Assembly: GCF_004359215.1 (NCBI RefSeq)
Contig: NW_027152213.1
Location: 109,965 to 163,466, forward strand
DNA: 53,502 nucleotides
Direction of reading: 5' to 3'
DNA from: Bremia lactucae
Lineage: Eukaryota > Oomycota > Peronosporomycetes > Peronosporales > Peronosporaceae
Numbering within the stretch: position 1 is the first letter of the stretch; each line of letters begins with the position of its first letter. Under the pieces are notes generated by a model. That model saw nothing but the letters and a program-made list of their open reading frames with translations, was not told the DNA's origin and did not search any database. Below are positions 21,535 through 29,997 of this stretch, one piece after another. A program made the position numbers and the translations under genes.

Positions 21535-22396
21535 TCAAACTCCTGCAAGGTCTAACGCCTCGAGTGAGCGAGTAAAGGGCAAATCTTGCAGCACCTCCCC
21601 GAGAATATTTTCTACCTCTTCACTACTTTCAACAACCTCTCCAATGCGATTGCGACTGGCCTCCTCAAATTGCCGCAAGATGGCCTCGGTTTTGTCGACT
21701 TCTGTTTCCCATTTGAGATTAGGCGCACCGTTATTCGAATGCCCTCCAGCATCCAGTGTATTGGCGGTGGTAAGCTCCAAATCGAGTTGGCGTACAATCA
21801 ACGTCGGATGCTTCGTAATCCGAAGTCCATTCCACAACCACTTTGGGGCATCCCATGTCACACTGATCTCCTCTGAAAACGTGGCCAGGTATTCAGACTC
21901 GTCTTTTTCAATTCCATGGTCTCGCGTGAATCTACTACAATTACTGAGTCAAACATGCAATATGTAAGAACCATGATGCAAATTTGCACCTGCAGAACTC
22001 CGAGACAGTGGCAAGCTTGGTCCAGTTCTGAAGCTTGCGAAGGATCATGACTATGGTACCCGTAACATTAGCTCCGTCCAGGCAATGAATGTATAACGGT
22101 AGATTTTTCTTTTGAATGAGAAGATTCAAGATCTGCGCTGCCGTGGCGGGTAATACAGTCACATTGTCAGACGTGAACTTTTCAGCGTAGAAGTGAATCA
22201 GTGTAATCTTTTCGTTTGCGCAAAAGTCCGCCAAGTCGCTTGTAGGTGGCTCCGGGATTACAGAAACCACAGTATTCAGCCCAAGACGGCGCAAGAATCG
22301 AAAATTCTTAAGCGTTGGGTATGCCCCGCGGTATAAACCCTGCTGCATCGTGCTGAAGCGGAAGGGAGGGATCAGGGCTGGCGCTGTTGCATTCAT
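21535..22396 (-). CDS. Atypical dual-specificity/tyrosine phosphatase, SIW14/OCA6-like, P-loop Arg missing
   Basis: Two exons (22396-21990, 21934-21535) over a 55-bp GT-AG intron give 268 aa; a second AG ten bases earlier would add three residues in a different frame context, so the acceptor is tentative. The N-terminus 'GLYRGAYPTLKNFRFLRRLGL' and 'FYAEKF' are typical of the fungal/plant SIW14-OCA family of inositol-pyrophosphate/tyrosine phosphatases. The P-loop reads 'HCLDGANVTG': Cys105 is present, but the usual Arg six residues on is Val111, as in the presumed inactive OCA4/OCA6 branch. It may act as a scaffold. The C-terminal third is acidic. It shares a 91-bp divergent upstream gap with the RING gene and lies 138 bp from Pol kappa. 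Confidence 0.82.
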
Positions 22397-22487
22397 TGTA
22401 ATTGGTACTTTTATTAATTGAAATTAAATTGGTACACTGTTCCATTTAAATACCAAGACGCGGTGTCAACTGCAAGGAAAAGCAACC

Positions 22488-23249
22488 ATGTTTGTGATGA
22501 TCAATGCTACCGACAACCCATGGATGGTTGCGCTGCTTCTCTTCGTGCAAGTTGTTATGCCGTTGCTGCAGAGCAATGCTGCAGAAAATGAGGGTGCATC
22601 GCTCGCGCTGAATGTGGCTCTGCTCTTTTTGCTAGGACTTTCGCTTATGACCTTCTGGAAGGCTGCACGCTTCTGTCGTGTGTTACAGCAGCTCCGCGGA
22701 CTGGTACGCACTAAAAATTTGGAGCTCTGTCCATTGCGATGCGAAAAATTTACGCCTGTGTTCAAATCATAGCACCCCGAAATGAGCTGGATGGCCTGTT
22801 TCCGCGAAGCCTACACGCAGGTTTCGGCGGAGGCACACCGTGGAACTAACTTTAACCGTACAGCCCATAATGAGTCACGCTCTGAGACTTTCAACCGTAC
22901 TCTTCGAACCATACAAGTGATGCCAACGGAGCAATTTAAGACACCAGAGGAGCTGAAGGAAGCTAGCATTTCTGAACTTAAGCAGCGGCTAGAGCGTCGT
23001 AATGTGGACTTTGCTGGGTGCGTAGAGCGCCTAGATCTCGTTGAGCTGCTAATAAAGTTCAGGGGAGGCCCAGCCAATAATGACACGTGCTGTATCTGCT
23101 GTGAAGAGTACGAGACAGGCGACGTGCTGCGTCTACTTCGCAAGTGCAAGCATGAATTTCATTTGGAGTGTTTGGATAAGTGGGCCTTTACCTCCGTCAA
23201 CTCGCAGCGCGCGCCGTTCTGCCCACTTTGCAACCAAGGCTTGGATTAA
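22488..23249 (+). CDS. Membrane-anchored RING-H2 protein (probable E3 ubiquitin ligase)
   Basis: Two in-frame open segments are separated by one TAG (22770-22772). I read them as exons 22488-22703 and 22773-23249, with a 69-bp intron that begins GTACGC, ends ATCATAG and removes the TAG without changing frame, giving 230 aa. Features: a hydrophobic N-terminal helix (about 12-27) and a second one (about 40-57), a helical SAP-like segment ('SISELKQRLERRNVDFAGC', about 137-167) and a C-terminal RING-H2 (about 178-225: CCIC..C..H.FH..C..CPLC). RING-H2 domains recruit E2 enzymes; together with the membrane segments this suggests a membrane-bound ubiquitin ligase. Alternatives: two adjacent genes, or stop-codon readthrough. 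Intron size fits the neighbours (55-97 bp). Confidence 0.75.
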
Positions 23250-23756
23250 ATATTGCTTGACTTTAGTTTAATTTTAATGCAAGTCATTGTGCAGATGTCT
23301 AAAAAAAACTTTATTTTTATGAAATGGCTAATTTTAAAAGTCGACCGGCGAACATTTCAACACAGCATCGCCGCAAATTACTTGCTGCAAGTATCTACTT
23401 TTCATGATATTACATTGACCCACAACGATTATAAAGGTTGTGGAAGCTCCTCCTTGGGTCTACTTCTACATCTTATGGACGATGTATTGGGGCAGCTCAT
23501 TACATAGTTTATATTACCTACAACAGCAAATATAAAGAAGAATGAAGAGTCGATACAGCCATACATAATATCGTAGCGGTAACGTGACGGTTCTGCTTAT
23601 CGGATGAATTGAGTATTAAATTAACCCCGCCAATCGCTGCTAGACGCGCGAATGGCCGGTGGCAATGAGTCACTCACTATACCTGATTTATATTAATCTT
23701 TCAAAGTTGAAAACTTACAAAAAGGTGTCAGTACGTAGAATGTAACGGGGTGTTCC
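23250..23756. other. 3' flank of the RING gene, then LTR debris
   Basis: AT-rich and without a supported gene. Bases 23741-23756 (TGTAACGGGGTGTTCC) look like the first bases of a family-A LTR directly abutting the family-B LTR that starts at 23757. Confidence 0.5.
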
Positions 23757-24302
23757 TGTAACGGGCTAGAGTTGCCCTAGTGTTACACAGTCCCCATTTA
23801 GTACATTTGGTACTTAAGGGGATGGTCAATTACTAAATAATAGTAATTAGACTCGGGTGTGGTGCACATTTGTGACCAACCCTTGTGGATGTGATGCACA
23901 TGGGTGCATTCACATTAGGAGGGATGACGCCCAGCGTCATCCATGATGACGGCTAGCGTCATCAGTTACGCGAGGTATCTATAAAGATACGCTCGCAATA
24001 CATATTAAATGATATCTATAGAGATATCATTTTAATTGGTAAAAATAGGTATTTGTATTTAATTCTATTAAATATAAATCAGTCTGAAATTTACTACCTA
24101 CTTGGTAAGTGCGCACGAGGAGACGGATTACCGCTCCCGTGACGTCACTTCACCAGAGTTCTTAGTGTGTTGGGTGAGGTCGCTTGCGCGCCCACCACAA
24201 CTACCTCACTGCACGCAAGAGAAGCAGGTGCAAACCGCTTCCTCGCTGTGCTAGGGTGTGTGCTAAGTAGAGCGTGGCCGCATTACGACGTGCCCGCCTA
24301 CA
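23757..24302 (+). repeat. LTR, family B (5' LTR of element H)
   Basis: Runs from TGTAACGGGC to CCTACA (546 bp). Contains the GGATGACGC/GCGTCATCC palindrome (partly duplicated here, about 23923-23965). Copies: 4955-5485, about 31988-32421, 37168-37664 and 50556-51062, all on minus. Confidence 0.88.
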
Positions 24303-24304
24303 CT

Positions 24305-24316
24305 TGGTAGCACTTG
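24305..24316 (+). other. Primer-binding site of element H
   Basis: TGGTAGCACTTG lies three bases after the LTR end, the same primer sequence as in elements C and G, although the LTRs belong to different families. Confidence 0.7.
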
Positions 24317-24358
24317 AAATCCTTCCCACGACCCGCATCTCTGCGTGTGTACGTGAGG

Positions 24359-26167
24359 ATGAGCCTCAACATTGATTGGGCTCATTTTCCCCACCTCTCC
24401 GAACATCATCGGGAGGTGGCAGGGCTAATGGCGCAGGGACTTGGTGAACAAGCCCTGGCCAGGCTCCTGGGTAGTCCTCCTGAGCAACATGTTGCTCAGT
24501 TGGAGCAGTTTGAGGCATTTGTGCTCGGACAGCGGAGGGCCGCGTCCGAGGCACAGAGCCATGCTGCGGCGGAGTCCGTCACTCAGACTCAGGATGAGCT
24601 GAGGCATGAGCAGGCTCGGAGCGAGGCTCTCAACAGGACTGTTGAGATGCTCTCTGCCCGGCCGCATCAGCCGAGGCCCATTCGGATGGACCCGCCCAAG
24701 TTCGATGGAACTGCGGCGCACACGATTGTCCACTGGCTTTTAGCCGTGGAGCAATGTGGTGTCGCCCAGCTCATCGAGGACGACAGCCGGATGGTGTCGT
24801 ACGCTATGTCGCATCTGCGCGGTAAGGCCTCAGAGTGGGCTTACTCGGCGCTTATGGCGGACAGAAAAGCGTTCCCCTCATGGGCGATCTTTAAGGATAA
24901 GATTCGCGCCATGTACCAGCCGCCGAACAACGAAGTGTTGCTTCAGGCGCGCTTCTTTGGGGCGCGACAGGCGAAGCGATCTCTGCAAGAGTATGTGCAA
25001 GAGATGCGCTCGCTGTCCGCATCCATAACCGTAGGTCCGATTCCGGAGCACATTAAGGTGCCCACGTTTATGAACGGACTACGGCATGGCCCATCGCGAC
25101 AGGCCCTTTTCAGAAAGGTGCCGTCGACGATGGAAGAGGCAATCCAAATTGCCTTAGTTGAGGAGCAATCCTACAACAGTGCCTCGGCGACAGCTTGGTA
25201 TAAGCCGTCGGCCGAGAGGACAGATGCCACTCCTATGGAGTTGGGCAATGCAGACGTGGTCTGTTTTAAATGCGGCAAGCGCGGCCATATGATGGCTCGC
25301 TGCTATGCCAGGGTCCCTGCTGGGGCAAAAATGCCCAGCAAGAGGACTCCCTTCCCAAAGGGCGATGGCAAGAACCAGCGTGCGAGACGCATGAGTTCTG
25401 CNGAACAAATGGGTAGCATAGTCCCTGAGGTCTCGAAATTTCGGACCTCAACCCTGCTGGTCTATAGCGCTCATGTAAGAGGCTATGACCAGGTGATGAC
25501 CCTCCTAGTGGATTCGGGTGCATCACAAAATTTTGTGAAACTCGCGGCTCTAAGAAAGAGACCGGCGATGTTTGAGTCGCTTTGCCAGGATGGCAAGCGA
25601 GAAGAGGCGACCGTTCGTTTAGCGAACGGCGCGCTCGTTAAGTCTGAGGGAGTTCAGGTAGAACTCGCCTTCAGCTTTAGTGACTTCTCTTGTAAAGAGA
25701 AGTTCACAGTGCTAGGAATGGAGAGTCCGTATGACCTCATCCTAGGCATGCCATGGTTGGCAAAGTACCAACCATGGATAGACTGGCGTACACGCACAGT
25801 TGCGAACTCTACGCAGGACACCGGAAAGGATGTGCTCCTGCGAGAGGCCTATGCAACTGATGTCGTGTCGAACACAGTTGAGGGTGCGTTGACGGGATGT
25901 CAAACGTCACCAATTCCTACCCAGCTCGTGGAGACTGAGGTAGTGAATAGGACGATGACAAGTAGTCATGCGTCCGAATGTCCTGCACAGAGCCGAGAGC
26001 CTGTGGCAGTAGACGGCGAGCTGACAAGAAGTCATGCGTCGCATAAATCGGCACAGTGCCAAGAGCCTGGTGCGGTTGGAAGGGGGGCGTTAGCCAGGAG
26101 TGCAACGGCACCCGCTTCCCAGAAAAAAGGTTATGATAACTCGAAGAACGAGTACCCGACAGATTAG
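24359..26167 (+). CDS. Gag-protease polyprotein of Gypsy element H
   Basis: Long open frame, about 602 aa from the ATG at 24359 ('MSLNIDWAHF'); the frame is open a little further upstream but without an ATG. Domains: a helical N-terminus, a Ty3-type capsid region (about 120-280, 'SEWAYSALMADRKAFPSW', 'YVQEMRSLSASI', 'FMNGLRHGPSRQALF'), a CCHC zinc knuckle 'CFKCGKRGHMMARC' (about 302-315), and a retropepsin with catalytic 'LLVDSGASQNFV' (about 382) and 'LILGMPWLAKYQPWIDW' (about 462). A Ser/Ala-rich tail follows to the stop at 26165-26167. One ambiguous base at 25402. Capsid, nucleocapsid and protease look intact, though pol downstream is ruined. Confidence 0.9.
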   Translation: MSLNIDWAHFPHLSEHHREVAGLMAQGLGEQALARLLGSPPEQHVAQLEQFEAFVLGQRRAASEAQSHAAAESVTQTQDELRHEQARSEALNRTVEMLSARPHQPRPIRMDPPKFDGTAAHTIVHWLLAVEQCGVAQLIEDDSRMVSYAMSHLRGKASEWAYSALMADRKAFPSWAIFKDKIRAMYQPPNNEVLLQARFFGARQAKRSLQEYVQEMRSLSASITVGPIPEHIKVPTFMNGLRHGPSRQALFRKVPSTMEEAIQIALVEEQSYNSASATAWYKPSAERTDATPMELGNADVVCFKCGKRGHMMARCYARVPAGAKMPSKRTPFPKGDGKNQRARRMSSXEQMGSIVPEVSKFRTSTLLVYSAHVRGYDQVMTLLVDSGASQNFVKLAALRKRPAMFESLCQDGKREEATVRLANGALVKSEGVQVELAFSFSDFSCKEKFTVLGMESPYDLILGMPWLAKYQPWIDWRTRTVANSTQDTGKDVLLREAYATDVVSNTVEGALTGCQTSPIPTQLVETEVVNRTMTSSHASECPAQSREPVAVDGELTRSHASHKSAQCQEPGAVGRGALARSATAPASQKKGYDNSKNEYPTD

Positions 26168-27042
26168 GACGATCAAAGACACGTCTAGACGAGTGACCTT
26201 TGGATCAGTCTCTAAAAAAGAGGACGGGCCTTCGAACGAAGCGTTCGAGACCATCAAAGACGAAATTGCGGAGGCATCCTCAGTTGAGGTGCTCCGGCAA
26301 GTCTATAAATCTGCCGAGGAGATAGTAATCTCCCGGAGATGTCGTGGGATCTGTTCCTTGTCGAATTAAAGGAAGGAAAGATCCACGAAATAGTCACACC
26401 AGTTCCAGAAGAAAACTTGGTGGACTGCTGCTCGTCGTCCACAATGGACGAGAGCGTCCTAGAAACGGACAAACGATTCGCTGCTCAAGGCTGGGACGCC
26501 TTGAGAGACAGACCGTTCTTTGAGGTTCTGTAGAAACATCGCGATGTGTTCCCAGAAGAAGTGCCGAGCCGCCTAACAGCAGATAAGGGAATCGGTCACG
26601 AAATAGACCGCGAAACGTTTACCAAGTATTGTGTGACCAGGCAATGACCGTCGCCGAAAAAACAAGTCGATTATATCGATGAGTTCTTCGAGAAGCGAGC
26701 CAAGGCGGGACATGTGCGTGAGAGCAAATCGCCTCACTGCAGCCCGACCTTTTGTGTGCTTAAAGCCACAGGGGGATGGCACGTGGTTCATGCTTACAAT
26801 AAGCTGAATACGGCGACCATACTATCGCAAACACCAATCCCGCGGAAAATGTCTTGTTGAACTCCATGGGAAGTCAACTATCTTTTCGCGTTGGATTTGA
26901 AGGATGGCTACTATCGCTACTCAAGAGAGCCCGATGTAGCCATAACGGCAGTAAGCACCCAAAGCGGTATGCTTTGGGAGTGGCTTGTGATGCCCCAAGG
27001 GGTTTTTAACCCACCAGCGACATTCAACCGAGTGGTGGCTCA

Positions 27043-27217
27043 GGGCCCAAAAGTCCATCTAAGAAGTCCACACACCTACCAAAATGGTATGCGGAACTAT
27101 TTAGCGCGCGGAGGTCTCGTTCGTCAATTCCGTTAACGAACGAGACCTCCGCGTGCTAAATAGTTCCGCTTACCATTTTTGGTAGGTGTGTGGACCTTTA
27201 GATGGACTTTTGGGCTC
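27043..27217. repeat. Foldback inverted repeat, 82-bp arms
   Basis: Arms 27043-27124 and 27136-27217 pair with a few mismatches around an 11-base loop. The outer ends begin GGGCCCAAAAGTCC / GAGCCCAAAAGTCC. It sits exactly where the RT of element H is broken. It may be a MITE-like unit; no clear target duplication was found. Confidence 0.88.
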
Positions 27218-27464
27218 ATAACCTGTTAATTTACGTTAACACTATGAGCTTGAAGATGGGCTTACGGTCGAGATTGCAAACCGGAAAGTAAGTTTTATTT
27301 TGAGTTTAACTTTATCCTACCGTTAACTTTATCCTACCGTTAATTATTTCCTATCGTTTGCTGCGCCCCCTTTCCCACATATGTGGACTACCATAAAATG
27401 GGCGACGTCACTGTCTGGCGGTACAGTGCTGGTGAACCCCAAACACCAGTTCCCGAAGGTTTTA

Positions 27465-27545
27465 CTTTTTGTCGTTACCGGGTATCGAACCGGTGACCAG
27501 TGGGTCGCACCGCCATGCCTTACCCGACTGAGCCACAACACACGA
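27465..27545 (-). repeat. tRNA-derived SINE-like head (Pol III A and B boxes)
   Basis: On the minus strand an A box TGGCTCAGTCGGG (27535-27523) and a B box GGTTCGATACC (27491-27481) lie about 30 bases apart, as in tRNA genes. A T-arm can be drawn with an 8-base loop, and the acceptor and anticodon stems pair poorly, so this is a decayed tRNA or a SINE head rather than a working tRNA gene. The body would run left towards 27220; a short tandem TTTATCCTACCGTTAA (about 27310-27345) lies inside it. Confidence 0.6.
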
Positions 27546-27781
27546 TATTTTCCACAATCAACTTCTCCGTATTATTCTTGTCATTCGATCCCGTATACAC
27601 GCATATGCATAAAGTGCAACACTTTCGATGAATACATCAATCTTCAATTCTTTTTATAATTTAATCATCTAAGTATCAACTCTTTCGAGTCAGGTCTCAA
27701 TTTATTCTTACAGGTACCTTAAAGTCAAATATTTTTACCTATACATTGCAAAAAATTGATATGATTCATCGGAATCAAGGC

Positions 27782-28070
27782 TTACAACACCCGCCGGACC
27801 ATGTTCTTCTGCGCCTCTGTCAATTGAGTGGGGAATTGCACGTCAAACTCCACCACTAAGTTTACCTCGCTGAGAAGGTTGTTTTTGTTGCGGCATACCC
27901 TCCCCGGCAATCACCAGCTGCGTACCGGGAGCGATGACACCTCCAAGAGGAATGGGTACATCTCTGCCGTCCAGAGATTTTATAGTTAGTGTGCCAGGCG
28001 CGCAGTACATCAAAGGCGCGGAAATGAAGACCGACGTCGTGTGTGACGTATGCGCAACGTCCAAACAAGT
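27782..28070 (-). pseudogene. Fragment of a DnaJ (Hsp40 class B) gene, C-terminal end
   Basis: Minus-strand reading gives 'GTLTIKSLDGRDVPIPLGGV' then 'IAPGTQLVIAGEGMPQQKQ', and after a one-base frameshift near 27850 'VVEFDVQFPTQLTEAQKN' to a natural stop at 27784-27782. This is the substrate-binding/dimerisation end of a Sis1/DNAJB-type cochaperone. No J domain or upstream part is nearby. It is a host gene piece stranded inside the RT of element H. Confidence 0.8.
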
Positions 28071-28547
28071 GCTACCATTCGACCACCGAGGTGTTGCCCC
28101 CGCGCGAGTTGCAAAACTCCATCCCGCTTTGGTCCACCGCGGCGCCTTCCTTAAGTACGGAAACCTATGGCAACCACAACCCGGTATTGCATCCGCTTTT
28201 GCACCACAATACGTCGCTTCTTCGACCGAACGAAGACGAATTGGTCCTGGATGCCCAAATGCTGCGGGAAGTGCTGCAAGAAATGCCGTCGAGTCACGTG
28301 TCGCACCGAACGCCACTCATGCCCGGGCTGCAACTCCTTTTTGCCTCGCCGTGGCCCTCGAGTGACCTTCATTCGGCCAATCCACCATCATTCTACCACC
28401 CAACCCTATCAATGGCATCCTCGCCCGTGATGCTTCTCCCAATGAGCCAATCAGTAGCATCCGCAAATGGACACGACTTGCCTTCCCCGTCGCAAAATTT
28501 TGCCCCACCCCCCGTGATGCGTCAGCACCGTGCCAACGCGCCCCATT
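28043..28547 (+). pseudogene. Unidentified gene fragment, open on + and fused to RT
   Basis: An open frame from about 28043 runs straight into the RT 'YFDDIFVQSR' of element H. It is rich in Pro, Ser and His with low-complexity flavour ('SPVMLLPMSQSVASANG'). Another frame (28167-28430) is Cys-rich ('CCGKCCKKCRRVTC', 'HSCPGCNSF'), a little like a zinc ribbon or LITAF end. I cannot decide which frame, if any, was coding. Probably part of the same captured host DNA as the DnaJ piece. Confidence 0.4.
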
Positions 28548-29485
28548 ACTTTGACGATATATTCGTGCAAAGTAGGGCCGAGGGTGGGCTGCGAAATACA
28601 GTCGCACAAGCGTTATTTAGACGCTGGGTTGCAGACTTTGAAGGACGCCCAATTGCACGTCAACTTGCAAAAGTGCGTCGTAGGGGTGCCTGAGATACCT
28701 GTGCTGGGTTGCATCGTAGGTACACATGGTGTACGAGCAGACCCAGACAAGGTAAAATCAGTAAAGGAATGGCCAATCCCACGGCATGTGAAGGATTTGC
28801 GCCAATTCCTAGGGCTCGCTAATTACTTGCATAAGTATAGCAAGAATTATGCGGAGCAAACTAAACCATTATCTGATCTCCTTAAAAAGGACACAGAATG
28901 GGTTTGGTTAAAAGAACAAGAAGATGCGTTCACATCAGTGAAGCAATCTCTTGTAGAGGCACCGGTCTTGGCATTGCCAGACGCGGATAAGCCCTTTAGC
29001 GTCGTCTGCGATGCAAGTAGTTTTGCAATCGGCAGCGCGCTCATGCAGAAGGATGACGATGGCGTTGACCGTGTCATCTCTTATCAGTCCCGGCTTTAAA
29101 AAGCCGCGGAACTGAATTTCTCCGTGCATGACAATGAGCTACTTTCAATAAAGTATGCTCTTGTCAAGTTTCGTGTGCACCTATTGGGCCGAACCATTTG
29201 TGGTTTATACGAATCACGCATCACTGCGGATCGCAATAAACGCATCGCACCTCTCGCCTAGAATGGCAAGATGACTTACATTCTTCTCTGAAATTAATTT
29301 CAAAGTTAAATACAAGCCTGGTAAGTCGAATATCTTGGCTGACGCTTTATCGTGCAGACCAGACTTCGAGGTAAGACACCAGGAAAGTGTGTCTAATGCT
29401 AAAGCACAATCTCAGCCGTCAAAGTTGGCAGCCATGAGGGCATACCACGTGACGAGTTCATTAGCCTCTGAAATAAAAGAGAGCT

Positions 29486-29928
29486 TGTACCGGGGCACTA
29501 CTGACTTGTTTGCTTCAGTACAAGTCCGCTTCGCACTGCCTCAGTGCGAGTGGTGTGCCTCACGCCACTTCACGTACACTAGTACGTGCAGAGTAATACT
29601 TTCCTTAAAACACTTGCTTTAGAGAGAGTTAAAAGAGAACTGCATTGAATACAATTAAATTCTTCTGTTTCCAACTATTTATAACTAACTTAATTATAAA
29701 CTAATAGAAAACATGTAATAAAGTCTTTTCCGTCTTTCCTTTGCGCGCGTCCAGCGCTGACTGGACCGCGGAGCAAGTAGATAAAAATGGCCTATATCTA
29801 CCAATGGATAAGCTTTCGGAATATTACTATAGTAACGTAATATTCTCCAAGTATTATCTACCTGTTAGATAATATATTAATTAACAACCTTGAAGTGTTA
29901 ATTTCATATAACGATACGCCCCGTTACA
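29486..29928 (-). repeat. LTR, family A (3' LTR of element B)
   Basis: From TGTACCGGGGCACTA to CCCCGTTACA on the plus strand, i.e. minus orientation. It is followed by TCACCCCTCCC, the complement of the polypurine tract seen before the LTR at 3874. Confidence 0.87.
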
Positions 29929-29997
29929 TCACCCCTCCCTTCAACGACAATGACTGTCGTTGGGAAGAGTGGTTACAATACAAGACTTTATTATAAC

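Larger units (their letters stand above)
23757..29485 (+). mobile_element. Ty3/Gypsy element H (family-B LTR), RT split, 3' end lost
   Basis: LTR 23757-24302, primer-binding site, gag-protease ORF 24359-26167, broken RT 26168-27040, a foreign block 27041-28540 (foldback, SINE-like unit, host gene fragments), then the RT remainder, RNase H and the integrase start at 28541-29485. There it is cut by the LTR of a family-A element (29486-29928). Integrase, aORF and 3' LTR of this copy are missing. Its gag-protease ORF is the least damaged internal ORF in the window. Confidence 0.87.
26168..29485 (+). pseudogene. Pol of element H: RT, RNase H, integrase start, split by an insertion
   Basis: The first half (26168-27033) has 'EIDRETFTKYCVTRQ', 'ESKSPHCSPTFCVLKATGGW', 'FALDLKDGYYRYS' and 'MLWEWLVMPQGVFNPPATFN', with in-frame stops (26531-26533, 26645-26647 and others). 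It breaks off after 'FNRVVAQ', ten or so residues before the catalytic YFDD. The second half resumes at about 28548 with 'YFDDIFVQSRAEGG', then 'VLGCIVGTHGVRADPDKVK', 'LGLANYLHKYSKNYAEQ', RNase H 'VVCDASSFAIGSALMQ' with a TAA after 'YQSRL' (29097-29099), and 'NILADALSCRPDF'. It ends at the family-A LTR (29486). Confidence 0.85.

Noticed and set aside
22488..22772. Separate small membrane protein gene of 94 codons
   Set aside because: It is in frame with the RING segment and its only stop lies at the acceptor of a plausible 69-bp intron; kept as an alternative.
23253..23507. Open frame downstream of the RING gene
   Set aside because: AT-rich 3' flank, no similarity, no start context; most likely untranslated region.
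27465..27545. Functional tRNA gene
   Set aside because: A and B boxes are good but the acceptor and anticodon stems pair badly and the T loop is 8 bases.
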